Positions 9,117-17,297 of a stretch of 64,000 nt of DNA are shown here, piece by piece. Below the pieces are notes generated by a model. It was not told the DNA's origin, searched no databases, and was given only the letters and a program-made list of their open reading frames with translations. This stretch comes from an uncultured Jannaschia sp. (lineage in GTDB: Bacteria > Pseudomonadota > Alphaproteobacteria > Rhodobacterales > Rhodobacteraceae), in assembly GCF_947494055.1 (NCBI RefSeq), contig NZ_CANLTR010000003.1, positions 62,001 through 126,000 of the forward strand, written 5' to 3'. The translations under genes were made by a program, and so were the position numbers. The first letter of the stretch is position 1; every line of letters begins with the position of its first letter.

Positions 9117-9146
9117 AAAAAGGGACCGATCCCGAAGGACGGCCCC
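9117..9146 (-). terminator. Rho-independent terminator after rpmJ
   Basis: On the minus strand a GC-rich stem (9122-9146, loop TTCG, one bulged base and one mismatch) is followed by five T (9117-9121). It lies 23 nt past the rpmJ stop and before the MFS gene, so it should isolate the two. Confidence 0.7.
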
Positions 9147-9168
9147 TCTCAAGACGTTGATCCTGGCG

Positions 9169-9294
9169 TCAGCCCTGGCGCGCCTTGAACTTCCGCTGCG
9201 TCTTGTTGATCACGTAAACCCGGCCCTTGCGGCGCACCACGCGGCAATCGCGATGGCGGTTCTTCAGCGACCGGAGGGAATTGCGAACCTTCAT
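9169..9294 (-). CDS. rpmJ: 50S ribosomal protein L36
   Basis: A 41-residue basic protein on the minus strand begins [20 protein letters not shown] and continues [21 protein letters not shown]. This is the L36 form that lacks the full four-cysteine zinc site and keeps a single cysteine (residue 17). L36 is a small structural protein of the large ribosomal subunit. The gene is monocistronic, has GAGAGCC just upstream, and ends before a clear terminator. tRNA-Val lies 100 bp upstream on the same strand. Confidence 0.95.
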   Translation of the reverse strand: MKVRNSLRSLKNRHRDCRVVRRKGRVYVINKTQRKFKARQG

Positions 9295-9394
9295 GGGTCG
9301 GCTCTCCTTCGTCTCGGCGCGCTAGGACGCCTCGGGGTTTCTCTCGTGCCCCGGATATTGGGGCCATGAATACGGGCGGTCCCGCAGGATAGCG

Positions 9395-9469
9395 TGGTGG
9401 GCGATACTGGGATCGAACCAGTGACCCCTTCGATGTCAACGAAGTGCTCTACCGCTGAGCTAATCGCCC
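9395..9469 (-). tRNA. tRNA-Val (GAC)
   Basis: The minus strand folds as a full cloverleaf: acceptor GGGCGAT/ATCGCCC, D-arm TTAGCTCAGCGGTAGAGC, anticodon stem CTTCG/CGAAG with loop TTGACAT (anticodon GAC), T-arm GGTTCGATCC. The 3' CCA is encoded (9395-9397). It has 75 bases including CCA. Confidence 0.97.
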
Positions 9470-9612
9470 TCCGTCGCGTCGAGGGTTCGGGACAATCCGA
9501 CCCCCCGGCGTTCAGGTGGGCGGTGGATAGAGTCTTTCATCTTGCCGTGCAAGGGGGCTTTCTCGTGTTTCGCGACTACCTTATCAGGATGATACAAGGA
9601 GGCTCGGTTTCC

Positions 9613-10470
9613 ATGCTGCGCAAGACCTTCCGCCTTTCGGAGCCGGCCATCACGACCGCGCCCCTTATCGTGTCGAGCCCGCATTCGGGGCGCGAATACG
9701 ACTGGGATTTCCTGACCGCGACCGTGCTCGATGCCGACCGCATCCGCTCCTCGGAGGACGCCTATATCGACGTCCTGCTCGAACGGGTGCCGGCGCTCGG
9801 CGTCCCGCTTCTGGCGGCGGCGATGCCGCGGGCTTTCCTCGACCTGAACCGCGCGTCCGAGGAACTCGACCCCGCGGTGATCCGCGACCTGCCGCGCGGG
9901 CAGACCAACCCGCGGATCAGCTCCGGGCTCGGCGTGATCCCCCGCGTCGTGGCGCAGGGCCGCGCGATCTACGAGGGCAAGATCAGCCACCGGGAAGCGC
10001 GGCAGCGGATCGACCGTGTCTGGCGGCCCTATCACGCGCAACTCGCGCAGCTGATGGAGGCCGCGCATCGCCGGTTCGGGCAGGCGATTCTCCTGGATGT
10101 GCATTCCATGCCCCACGAGGCGATCGAGGGGACGGGTTCGGAGGGTGCGACCCCGCAGATCGTGCTGGGCGACCGGTTCGGCGCCTCCGCCGCCCCCGAT
10201 CTGATGGACCGGGTCGAGAGCGTGTTCGTCGAGCTCGGCTTCCGCGTCGCGCGCAACACGCCCTTCGCCGGCGCCTATATCGCGCAGACCTACGGACGCC
10301 CGGGCGACGACCGTCACGCCATCCAGATCGAGATCGACCGGGCGCTCTATCTCGACGAGGTGCGGGTCCGGCCGTCGCAGTCCTTCGACGAGATGCAGCG
10401 GCTTCTGACCGAGGCCGTGGCGCGGATCTGCGCCGAGGTGACCGGACTGCGCGACATGGCGGCCGAATAG
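9613..10470 (+). CDS. N-formylglutamate amidohydrolase family protein
   Basis: The 285-residue protein belongs to the HutG-like N-formylglutamate amidohydrolase family (zinc-dependent; releases formate from N-formylglutamate in one histidine degradation route). Motifs: SSPHSGREYDWDF with the metal-binding histidine, SSEDAYID, RAFLDLNRA, DVHSMPH, and the C-terminal IQIEIDRALYLDE. No other hut gene is nearby, so the substrate may be a different formyl- or acyl-amino acid. The ATG at 9613 is preceded by AAGGAGG at 9596-9602; in-frame upstream sequence crosses the tRNA and is not coding. It ends 1 bp from the convergent dinB stop. Confidence 0.85.
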   Translation: MLRKTFRLSEPAITTAPLIVSSPHSGREYDWDFLTATVLDADRIRSSEDAYIDVLLERVPALGVPLLAAAMPRAFLDLNRASEELDPAVIRDLPRGQTNPRISSGLGVIPRVVAQGRAIYEGKISHREARQRIDRVWRPYHAQLAQLMEAAHRRFGQAILLDVHSMPHEAIEGTGSEGATPQIVLGDRFGASAAPDLMDRVESVFVELGFRVARNTPFAGAYIAQTYGRPGDDRHAIQIEIDRALYLDEVRVRPSQSFDEMQRLLTEAVARICAEVTGLRDMAAE

Positions 10471-10471
10471 G

Positions 10472-11725
10472 TCAGCGAAGCGCGCGGCCCTTCACGATCG
10501 CGGCGTCTCCGAACCGGGCGCGAATCGCGTCGGCGGCGCGTTCGGCCCCGGCGCGGCGCAGCGCGTCCGGGTCGAGGAGATCGCCCGCGCGATCCGCCAG
10601 ATCCGCCGCCACGATGTCCGACAGCCCAACGCCGATGAGTCGTGCCGGGCCCGTCTGCCCCAGGGCGTCGAACAGCGCTCGCGCCTCGCGGTAGATACGG
10701 TCGGCCATCTGGGTCGGCTCGGACAGGACGCGGCGGCGGGTCACGGTGGCGAAGTCGGCGTGCTTGAGCTTGAGCGTCACGACCCGCCCGGCGCTGCCCT
10801 TCGCCTTGGCGCGGGCGGAGACCTGCTCCGACAGGCGCCAGAGATGGCCGTCGAGAATGTCGCGGTCGGCCGTGTCCTCGCGGAAGGTCGTCTCCTTGGA
10901 GATCGACTTGACGGGCCGGTTGGCGCGAACGCCCCGGTGGTCCTCCCCCCGGGCGAGATGCCAGAGCCGGTCGCCCATCGCGCCGAAGCGTCGGGCGAGG
11001 TCGCGCCGGTCCCACCGCCGCAGGTCGGCGATGGTCTCGATCCCGGCGCGGCGGAGCGATTCCTCCCCGACGAGGCCGATCCCGTGGATGATGCCCACCT
11101 TCTTTGGCGCGAGGAACGCCGCGGTCTCCGCCCGCCCGATCACCGAAAAGCCCCGGGGCTTGTCGAGGTCGGACGCGATCTTGGCGAGGAACTTGTTGTG
11201 GCTGAGCCCGATGGAGCCGGTGATGCCGATCTCGTCGCGCATCCGCTTGGTCAGGCGCGCGAGCATCAGTGCGGGCGGCGCGCCGTGCAGACGCGCGGTG
11301 CCGGTCAGGTCGAGGAACGCCTCGTCGAGGGACAGCGGCTCGATGGCGGGGGTCAGGTCCTCCATCATCGCGCGGACCTGCCGCGACACCTCCACGTAGA
11401 GGTCCATCCGCCCCTTGATGATGACCGCGTCGGGGCAGAGCTCGAGCGCCTTGAACATCGGCATGGCCGAACGCACCCCGCGGATGCGCGCCACGTAGCA
11501 ACAGGTGGAGACGACGCCGCGCCGTCCGCCGCCGATGATGACCGGCTTGTCGGCGAGCTCCGGCCGGTCGCGCTTCTCCACGCTGGCGTAGAAGGCGTCG
11601 CAATCCATATGCGCGATGGCGAGGTCGAAGAGCTCCGGATGCGAGGTGACGCGCGGCGACCGGCAGGACGGGCAACGGGTCCCCGCCTCGAAGGCGGTCA
11701 GGCACTGGCGGCACATCGCGGGCAT
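10472..11725 (-). CDS. dinB: DNA polymerase IV with N-terminal zinc-ribbon-like extension
   Basis: The 417-residue Y-family polymerase carries out translesion synthesis. The catalytic acidic residues are D41/D43 (HMDCDAFYASVE) and D134-E135 (SLDEAFLD). The finger/palm motif GRRGVVSTCCYVAR, the helix-hairpin-helix region and the little finger domain (SKETTFRED) are present. Before the polymerase domain lies a 25-residue extension with C5, C8, C18 and C21, two CxxC pairs resembling a small zinc ribbon. No QLSLF-like clamp motif is obvious at the C-terminus. I could not find a GTTC-N7-GTTC LexA box upstream. Confidence 0.92.
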   Translation of the reverse strand: MPAMCRQCLTAFEAGTRCPSCRSPRVTSHPELFDLAIAHMDCDAFYASVEKRDRPELADKPVIIGGGRRGVVSTCCYVARIRGVRSAMPMFKALELCPDAVIIKGRMDLYVEVSRQVRAMMEDLTPAIEPLSLDEAFLDLTGTARLHGAPPALMLARLTKRMRDEIGITGSIGLSHNKFLAKIASDLDKPRGFSVIGRAETAAFLAPKKVGIIHGIGLVGEESLRRAGIETIADLRRWDRRDLARRFGAMGDRLWHLARGEDHRGVRANRPVKSISKETTFREDTADRDILDGHLWRLSEQVSARAKAKGSAGRVVTLKLKHADFATVTRRRVLSEPTQMADRIYREARALFDALGQTGPARLIGVGLSDIVAADLADRAGDLLDPDALRRAGAERAADAIRARFGDAAIVKGRALR

Positions 11726-11825
11726 GGGAGCAGTCTACAGGGCGCGGCACGGGCGGGGGAACCGGATTCGTGTCGCCCGGGTTGGAACACGACGCCGACA
11801 GAAACCGTGCGACCCGGGAGGGCAC

Positions 11826-12056
11826 ATGGCCGAGACCGATCCGAAGACGACGCCGCGCCCGGACGCCCCCGCGACCGGCACTCGTCCTGCCGGGACCACC
11901 GCGCCGCCCGCGGGCTCCACCCATTCCGCCGTCGAGACGCCGACCGACCGCAAGAGCCGGAACTGGCTCTGGATCGCGGTCGCCGCGGTGGTGGGCCTCC
12001 TTCTCGTCGTGTACCTGTTGTCGATGGGCGCCGATCCGGGCGTGGCTTCGGGATGA
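11826..12056 (+). CDS. Small single-span membrane protein, first of four
   Basis: A 76-residue protein of unknown family. Residues 1-45 are hydrophilic and rich in Pro, Thr and Ala; basic residues (DRKSRN) precede one membrane helix (WLWIAVAAVVGLLLVVYLLS), followed by a ten-residue tail. The positive charges before the helix predict an N-in, C-out orientation. The ATG at 11826 is preceded by GGGAGGG about 5 nt upstream. The next gene overlaps its stop (ATGA), so the two are likely translated together. Confidence 0.7.
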   Translation: MAETDPKTTPRPDAPATGTRPAGTTAPPAGSTHSAVETPTDRKSRNWLWIAVAAVVGLLLVVYLLSMGADPGVASG

Positions 12057-12250
12057 GCGAGGACCGGACCCGGATCAAGGGCTCAGGCCGGAGCCGTGGT
12101 ACGATCGTGCTGGTCGTCCTCGCAACAATCGCCGTTCTGGTCGTGCTCTCCGCGCTCATCTTCGCCTCTGACGCGCCGGAGCTTTCGCCCGACGGCGCCG
12201 ATGCCCGGGTGATCGACAGCAACGACGCGGAGGGAACGCTCGGCAATTAA
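12053..12250 (+). CDS. Small single-span membrane protein, second of four
   Basis: A 65-residue protein of unknown family. A basic N-terminus (RIKGSGRSRG) is followed by one helix (TIVLVVLATIAVLVVLSALI) and an acidic tail of about 25 residues that ends GTLGN. The start overlaps the previous stop. Its plan is the same as that of the proteins at 11826, 12350 and 12722, but little sequence identity can be seen. Confidence 0.7.
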   Translation: MSEDRTRIKGSGRSRGTIVLVVLATIAVLVVLSALIFASDAPELSPDGADARVIDSNDAEGTLGN

Positions 12251-12281
12251 GAGCCGAGAACCGACCGAATACTGCACCGCG

Positions 12282-12299
12282 CTTGCCCGGACGGGCAAG
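12282..12299 (+). other. Perfect stem-loop between small membrane protein genes
   Basis: A 7-bp perfect stem (CTTGCCC/GGGCAAG) with loop GGAC lies in the 99-bp gap between the second and third small genes. No T run follows, so it is not a standard terminator. It may be a processing or stability element. Confidence 0.5.
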
Positions 12300-12349
12300 A
12301 CCGCTCCTTGTTAACCGATGCGTCCAACGATCTCGAGGGAGAGACAAAG

Positions 12350-12604
12350 ATGGCTGACCCGAACCGTACCGGCACCACGACCCGGACGAACACCACCACC
12401 CCGACGACGAAGGGCCGAAGCAACAACACGCTCTGGATCATTATCGGCGCCGTCGTCGTACTGGCGCTCTTGTACTTCTTCGTCTTCGCCGGAACCGACA
12501 CCGTCGAGGATCCCGCCGTCGAGGGCGGCGCACCTGCCGTGGACGCGCCGGCGGGCGATGTCGCCCCGCTCGAAGGCGGGACCGTCGAGGGCACCGGCAA
12601 CTGA
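12350..12604 (+). CDS. Small single-span membrane protein, third of four
   Basis: An 84-residue protein of unknown family. The first 25 residues are very rich in threonine (NRTGTTTRTNTTTPTT), followed by KGRSNN, one helix (TLWIIIGAVVVLALLYFFVF) and an acidic, Gly/Ala/Pro-rich tail that ends EGTGN. The ATG at 12350 has GAGGGAGAG about 6 nt upstream. The tail ending resembles that of the preceding protein (GTLGN), hinting at divergent paralogues. Confidence 0.75.
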   Translation: MADPNRTGTTTRTNTTTPTTKGRSNNTLWIIIGAVVVLALLYFFVFAGTDTVEDPAVEGGAPAVDAPAGDVAPLEGGTVEGTGN

Positions 12605-12616
12605 TGTACACGTTGC

Positions 12617-12651
12617 ACCGAACCGGCGTCCCTGCTGGACGTCGGTTTGGT
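12617..12651 (+). other. Long imperfect stem-loop, possible terminator or mRNA element
   Basis: Bases 12617-12631 pair with 12637-12651 across a five-base CTGCT loop: 15 consecutive pairs including two G-U wobbles. It lies 13 nt after the third small gene and 71 nt before the fourth. The bases after it (GTGGCGGG) give no U tract. It could limit read-through to the fourth gene or stabilise the upstream mRNA. Confidence 0.55.
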
Positions 12652-12721
12652 GTGGCGGGTTTCGGTCCGATGGAACAGGCGGAGCCCGGGCGCCGTTTCA
12701 CCTCCGTCATATCCAGGAGAG

Positions 12722-12955
12722 ATGAACATGGTCAGGGAACCCGACGACGCGCCCGTGCCGGAGAAGTCGAAGAAGAACTACTATATCGGCCTGATCGTCG
12801 CGATCATCGTCGGGGGCGCGCTCGTGCTCTTCGTCCTGCCGAACCTCTATTACCAGACCGACGAGGGGCCGGCGACCGATAGCGCCGACGGCATCGTCAC
12901 GCCGTCTCCCGACGGGCTCGATGCGGGCGGCGATCCGGTCGCGCCGGAGAACTGA
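12722..12955 (+). CDS. Small single-span membrane protein, fourth of four
   Basis: A 77-residue protein of unknown family. The N-terminus has acidic then basic residues (VPEKSKKN), followed by one helix (YYIGLIVAIIVGGALVLFVL) and an acidic tail (YYQTDEGPATDSADG onward) that ends APEN. AGGAGAG lies 4 nt before the ATG at 12722; an ATG at 12728 is also possible. It is convergent with pyrF, 7 bp apart. Confidence 0.75.
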   Translation: MNMVREPDDAPVPEKSKKNYYIGLIVAIIVGGALVLFVLPNLYYQTDEGPATDSADGIVTPSPDGLDAGGDPVAPEN

Positions 12956-12962
12956 TCGCGTG

Positions 12963-13694
12963 TCAGGCGTTGGGGTGGGTCGCTTGCGGGGATCGTAATT
13001 CCCGCAAGATCGCCTGCGCAGCAGCGGCCGGGTCGGGCGCGGTCCAGACCGGACGACCGACGACGACGTGATCGGCACCCGCACGGATCGCTTCGGCCGG
13101 TGTCGCCACGCGCTTCTGATCGCCGAGTGCCGCGCCCGCGGGCCGCACGCCCGGCGTAACGATGAGCTTGCCCGTCGCCTCCGGCAGCGCGCGTATTGCC
13201 GCCGCTTCCTGCGGCGAGGCGATCACGCCGTCCGCCCCGGCCGCGAGCGCACGACGGGCGCGCTCAACGACGAGTTCGGGCACGTCGCCCGGCGCGATCA
13301 GCGCGGCGTCGAGATCGGCCCGGTCGAGCGAGGTCAGGATGGTGACGGCGAGGATCTTCGTGTCGCCCTTCGCCTGCGCGGCGGCGTCGACGACATGCGG
13401 GTCGCCATGCACGGTCAGGAAGTCTAGCTCGAACTGGGCGAGCCCCCGCACCGCCGCCTCGACCGTCGCGCCGATGTCGAAAAGCTTCATGTCGAGGAAG
13501 ATGCGTTTGCCGTGCTCGGACTTGAGTTCGTTCGCGAGCGCCAGCCCGCCGCCGGTCAGCATGCCGAGCCCGATCTTGTAGAACGACACCGCGTCGCCGA
13601 GCCGCGCGGCCAGATCCAGCCCCGCGAGCGCGTTGGGCACGTCGAGCGCGACGATCAGGCGGTCGTCTGCGCGAGTTGTGGTCGGATCGGTCAT
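12963..13694 (-). CDS. pyrF: Orotidine 5'-phosphate decarboxylase
   Basis: The 243-residue TIM-barrel enzyme converts OMP to UMP, the last step of de novo pyrimidine synthesis. It has the catalytic pattern LDMKLFDIG (D68, K70, D73), an earlier lysine at 40 (FYKIGLGM), TVHG, and the phosphate-binding TPGVRP and VVGRP motifs. Its length is normal for the bacterial family. It is probably its own transcription unit, 61 bp downstream of the tsaD operon on the same strand. Confidence 0.96.
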   Translation of the reverse strand: MTDPTTTRADDRLIVALDVPNALAGLDLAARLGDAVSFYKIGLGMLTGGGLALANELKSEHGKRIFLDMKLFDIGATVEAAVRGLAQFELDFLTVHGDPHVVDAAAQAKGDTKILAVTILTSLDRADLDAALIAPGDVPELVVERARRALAAGADGVIASPQEAAAIRALPEATGKLIVTPGVRPAGAALGDQKRVATPAEAIRAGADHVVVGRPVWTAPDPAAAAQAILRELRSPQATHPNA

Positions 13695-13755
13695 CGGGGC
13701 CTCCGCAGGGTCACGGCCGGGTAGGGGAGGCGGACGTGCCTGTCCAGAGCGACCC

Positions 13756-14181
13756 TTACGTGTCGGGGTCGATCCCGCCCATCGCGCAGACGCGGTGCCA
13801 TTCCTCGGGCGTGACGGGTTGCACCGAAAGCCGGCTATTCTTCACGAGCGCCATCTCCGCGAGCGCGGGCTCCGCCTTGATATCGGCCAGCGTGACCGGC
13901 CGCGAAAGCGGGGCCACCGCGCGGATGTCGACGCATTCCCAGCGGTCGTCCTCGGTCGTGCTGTCGGGGTGGGCCGTGGCGCAGACCTCGACCACGCCCA
14001 CGACCGCACGCGCAGCCTGGCTGTGATAGAAGAATCCGCGGTCGCCCACCGCCATCTCCCGCATGAAGTTGCGCGCCTGGTAGTTCCGCACGCCGTCCCA
14101 TTCCTCGCCCGCATCGCCGCGTGCGACCTGATCGTCCCAGGACCAGACCGAAGGCTCCGACTTGAAGAGCCAGTATCTCAT
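13756..14181 (-). CDS. EVE domain-containing protein
   Basis: The 141-residue PUA-like EVE domain protein begins MRYWLFKSEPSVWSWDDQ and has WDGVRNYQARNFM, GDRGFFYHS and the terminal VQPVTPEEW. EVE domains are related to YTH domains and are thought to bind modified nucleobases in RNA or DNA; the cellular role is not known. It is the last gene of the tsaD-gpsA-yciI-EVE unit and overlaps the yciI stop (ATGA). The link to tsaD, a tRNA-modification gene, is suggestive only. Confidence 0.92.
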   Translation of the reverse strand: MRYWLFKSEPSVWSWDDQVARGDAGEEWDGVRNYQARNFMREMAVGDRGFFYHSQAARAVVGVVEVCATAHPDSTTEDDRWECVDIRAVAPLSRPVTLADIKAEPALAEMALVKNSRLSVQPVTPEEWHRVCAMGGIDPDT

Positions 14182-14459
14182 CCACTGATCACCCGGTTCC
14201 AGGTTTCGATGCGGACGTCCTCGAAAAGCCCGGCCTTCGCGTAGGGGTCGCCCTCTGCGAAGGTTTCGACATGGGCGCGATCCTCGGTGTCGAAGATGAT
14301 CAGTGAGCCCGACATCTCGCCCGCCGCATTCACGAACGGTCCGGCCTGCACGACGTGGGGATCGGCCTTCAGGTAGGCCAGATGCGCGTCCCGGTTCGCC
14401 TTGCGGACCTCCAGATGGCCGGGCTTGTCGGTGGAGATGAGGGCGTGGAGCATGGTCAT
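14178..14459 (-). CDS. YciI-like protein
   Basis: The 93-residue ferredoxin-like (DABB-type) protein has R19/H26 in RKANRDAHLAYL, GPFVNAAGEMSGSLIIFD, and FAEGDPYAKAGLF with an aspartate before the PYAKAGL segment, as in YciI. Family members are small dimeric proteins of unknown, possibly enzymatic, function. It overlaps gpsA upstream and the EVE gene downstream by 4 bp each. Confidence 0.88.
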   Translation of the reverse strand: MTMLHALISTDKPGHLEVRKANRDAHLAYLKADPHVVQAGPFVNAAGEMSGSLIIFDTEDRAHVETFAEGDPYAKAGLFEDVRIETWNRVISG

Positions 14460-15406
14460 TCGTCCTTCAGATCGCGGTCGAGCAGGGTTCGTATCGCATC
14501 CTCGACATTTGTCCGCGCGGCCACAAGGTCGTCCACCGCCCGCGTCACCGGCAGGTCGATGCCGCGCGGGCGCGCGAGGCCGAGCGCGGCGGTCGCCGTC
14601 GCCGTGCCCTCCGTCGTGGCCTCGGGTGCCGCTTCGCCGCGTCCGAGGGCGAGACCGAGCGCGAAGTTCCGCGAGGCCGGCGAGGCACAGGTGAGTGCGA
14701 GGTCACCCAGCCCGGAAAGGCCCATCAGTGTTTCCCGCCGCGCGCCCATCGCCTCCGCCAGCCGCATGATCTCCGCCATGCCTCGCGTCATCAGCGCCGC
14801 GCGCGCCGATTCGCCGAGACCCGCCCCGATCGCCGCGCCGCAGGCGATGGCCACCACGTTCTTGAGCGCCCCGCCGAGTTCCACGCCCGTCACGTCGGTC
14901 GTGCAATAAAGCCGCAGAGTGGGCGTCGAGAGCCTCGCCTGCAGGGCTCGGCCCGCGTCGGGGTCCCCGCAGCCCAGCGACAGCGCGGTCGGCAGGCCCC
15001 GGGCGATGTCGGCGGCGAAGCTCGGGCCCGAGAGGATGGCCGGCACGGTGCCGGGCCAGGCCTCGCGCAGGATCGCGGTCGGCCCGCGCAGGCGGGCGAG
15101 GTCCACCCCCTTGCAGGCGGCAACGGCGTGGCGCGGAGCAGAGGTGAGATCCCCGAGCGCCTCGGCCAGCCGCTGCATCGGGATCGCGAGGATCAGCGTC
15201 TCGCAAGCGGCGAGGTCATCCGCGGCGCCGGTCGGACGCACCGCTTCGGGCAAGGTCACGTCCGGCAGTCGAGGCAGGTGGCGCGTCCGGTCGGCCGCCG
15301 CCATCACGGCGGCGTCACGGCCCCAGAGGCGGACATCCCGACCGGCGCGCGCCAGCGTCACGGCGAGCGCGGTGCCGAAGGCCCCGGCCCCGGCGACGCC
15401 GATCAC
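14456..15406 (-). CDS. gpsA: Glycerol-3-phosphate dehydrogenase [NAD(P)+]
   Basis: The 316-residue enzyme reduces dihydroxyacetone phosphate to sn-glycerol 3-phosphate for phospholipid synthesis. The Rossmann motif GAGAFG is at residues 6-11. [15 protein letters not shown], the catalytic lysine region [11 protein letters not shown] and GLSGLGDL are present. The start is GTG at 15406, because GTGA overlaps the tsaD stop and the Rossmann strand begins at once. The upstream in-frame sequence is only tsaD in another frame. Confidence 0.94.
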   Translation of the reverse strand: MIGVAGAGAFGTALAVTLARAGRDVRLWGRDAAVMAAADRTRHLPRLPDVTLPEAVRPTGAADDLAACETLILAIPMQRLAEALGDLTSAPRHAVAACKGVDLARLRGPTAILREAWPGTVPAILSGPSFAADIARGLPTALSLGCGDPDAGRALQARLSTPTLRLYCTTDVTGVELGGALKNVVAIACGAAIGAGLGESARAALMTRGMAEIMRLAEAMGARRETLMGLSGLGDLALTCASPASRNFALGLALGRGEAAPEATTEGTATATAALGLARPRGIDLPVTRAVDDLVAARTNVEDAIRTLLDRDLKDE

Positions 15407-16482
15407 GCCTTGGCCCCGCGCTTGCCGGAGCCGAGCATGGGCGCCGCCGCCCGGTCGAGCGGCCAGCGCGGACGCGCGGCCAGGGTCAGATCGTCGAAGT
15501 CCCCCGCGTCGAACCGCTCGATCCCGGCCCAGGCGATCATCGCGGCGTTGTCCGTGCAGAGCGCGAGGGGCGGCGCGACGAAGGGCAGGCCTGCCGCCTC
15601 CGCGACGTCTTCGAGCGCGGCGCGCAGGGACCGGTTCGCCGCGACCCCGCCGGCGACGGCGAAGGTAGTCACGTCCGAGAGGGCGAGCGCCCGGCGGGAC
15701 TTCTCGGCGAGGACCTCGGCGACCGCCGTCTGGAAACTGGCGCAGAGATCGGCGCGCATCTCCCGCGGCAGCCCGCCATGCGCCGCTACCGCCGCGTCGC
15801 GCGCGCGCAGGACGGCGGTCTTTAGGCCCGAGAACGACAGGTCGCAGCCCGGACGGTCGAGAAGCGGTCGCGGCAGCGGCACCGTCGCGCTTCCCCCGGC
15901 GGCGCAGGCCTCGACCGACGGGCCGCCCGGTTGCGGCAGGGCCAGAAGGCGCGCGACCTTGTCGAACGCCTCCCCCGGCGCGTCGTCGATGGTCCCGCCG
16001 AGCCGGGCGAAGGCATCCGGCCCCTCGACACGGAGGAACTGGCAATGGCCGCCGGAGACGAGGAGCATGAGATAGGGAAAGGCCAGCCCGTCCGTCAGCC
16101 GCGGCGTCAGCGCGTGCCCGGCCAGATGGTTGACCCCCAGAAGCGGCAGGCCCGTCGCCGCGGACAATCCCTTGGCGCACATCACCCCCGCCAGCACGCC
16201 GCCGATCAGGCCTGGCCCGGCCGTGACCGCGATGGCGTCGCAATCCACGAGGCCCAGACCCGCCGCGGCCAGCGCCCGCTCCACGGCGAGGTCGATCTTC
16301 TCGGCATGGGCGCGGGCCGCGAGTTCGGGCACGACGCCGCCGAAGCCTGCATGCAGGTCGTCCTGGCCCAGCACGACGTTCGACAGGATCGCGCCGCGCC
16401 CGCCCGCATCGCGCCGAACCACGGCCGCGGCGGTGTCGTCGCAGGAGCTCTCGAGCCCCAGAACCGTCACCTCTTGTGTCAT
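15403..16482 (-). CDS. tsaD: tRNA N6-adenosine threonylcarbamoyltransferase
   Basis: The 359-residue Kae1/TsaD protein transfers the threonylcarbamoyl group to A37 of ANN-decoding tRNAs (t6A). It begins [16 protein letters not shown], has the metal-binding histidines 119 and 123 (VNHLAGH), [42 protein letters not shown] and [10 protein letters not shown]. It heads a tightly overlapping unit with gpsA, yciI and the EVE gene and is divergent from hemD, only 58 bp away. Confidence 0.97.
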   Translation of the reverse strand: MTQEVTVLGLESSCDDTAAAVVRRDAGGRGAILSNVVLGQDDLHAGFGGVVPELAARAHAEKIDLAVERALAAAGLGLVDCDAIAVTAGPGLIGGVLAGVMCAKGLSAATGLPLLGVNHLAGHALTPRLTDGLAFPYLMLLVSGGHCQFLRVEGPDAFARLGGTIDDAPGEAFDKVARLLALPQPGGPSVEACAAGGSATVPLPRPLLDRPGCDLSFSGLKTAVLRARDAAVAAHGGLPREMRADLCASFQTAVAEVLAEKSRRALALSDVTTFAVAGGVAANRSLRAALEDVAEAAGLPFVAPPLALCTDNAAMIAWAGIERFDAGDFDDLTLAARPRWPLDRAAAPMLGSGKRGAKA

Positions 16483-16540
16483 GTCCCGCCCGCGTCCAGT
16501 GTCGCGCCCCGTTCCCTAGCGTGGCCCGATGGAGGGAACA

Positions 16541-17248
16541 ATGCAGGCGATGCCGATCCTCCTGACCCGCCCGCTGGCGCAGTCCGAGGCGCTGGCGGAG
16601 ACGCTCCGGGCGGCGGGGGCAGGACGCATCTTGATCGCGCCGCTGATCGAGATCGTCCCGGGCGACCGCTTGCCGGACGTGCCGGGGGGCGCCTTGCTGA
16701 CCTCGGCCAACGCGGCCCGGGCCTGGACGACGCTCAACGGGCGGCCGGGTCTGCCGGCATGGGTGGTCGGGCCGGGCACGGCGTCGGCGGCGCGGGCGGC
16801 GGGGTTCGACGTCCGGGGCGTGGCACCGGACGCGACAGCGCTGGCGTCCCTCGTGCCACCCGACGCGCCGCCGCTCATGCATCTGCGCGGTACGGTGCAG
16901 CGGGGCGATCTGGCCGGCGCGCTCCGGGCGCGGGGCATTCCGGCGACCGACGCGGTCCTCTACGATCAGGAGGCGCGGCCCCTGACGCCGGCAGCGCGGG
17001 CGTTGCTGGTGGAAGGGCCGGTGCTGGTGCCGCTCTATTCGCCCCGGACGGCCGCGCGTCTGCGGACGGAATGTCCAGCCGTTCTGACGGGCCATCTGCG
17101 GGTCGTCGCCTTGAGCGATGCAGTCGCCGCCGAATCCCCCGTTCCGCCGCTTGCGGTGGCCGCGACGCCGGACGGTCCGGCCATGCTCCGCGCGATCCTC
17201 GCGAATTTGCGGGCTTCGCCTGTTGAGGGGCGCGGACGCTCGGTCTAG
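16541..17248 (+). CDS. hemD: Uroporphyrinogen-III synthase
   Basis: The 235-residue enzyme cyclises hydroxymethylbilane to uroporphyrinogen III in tetrapyrrole synthesis. It begins ILLTRPLAQSEALAETL, has LTSANAARAW, VVGPGTASAARAAGF, YDQEARPL, LYSPRTAARL and VVALSDAVAAES, the usual low-conservation pattern of HemD. The ATG at 16541 is chosen because GGAGG sits 5 nt upstream (16531-16535); an ATG at 16529 would overlap that site. It opens the hemD-mic60-hemY block. Confidence 0.88.
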   Translation: MQAMPILLTRPLAQSEALAETLRAAGAGRILIAPLIEIVPGDRLPDVPGGALLTSANAARAWTTLNGRPGLPAWVVGPGTASAARAAGFDVRGVAPDATALASLVPPDAPPLMHLRGTVQRGDLAGALRARGIPATDAVLYDQEARPLTPAARALLVEGPVLVPLYSPRTAARLRTECPAVLTGHLRVVALSDAVAAESPVPPLAVAATPDGPAMLRAILANLRASPVEGRGRSV

Positions 17249-17297
17249 GTGTAGGCGGATAGACCGGGACCGTCCCGGCATTGCCGGAGGGGACGTC

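Noticed and set aside
9394-9612. Open frame beginning with a GDTGIEPVTPS-like peptide upstream of the N-formylglutamate amidohydrolase gene
   Set aside because: It is the translation of the antisense strand of tRNA-Val, a common annotation artefact. The real start is ATG 9613 with AAGGAGG.
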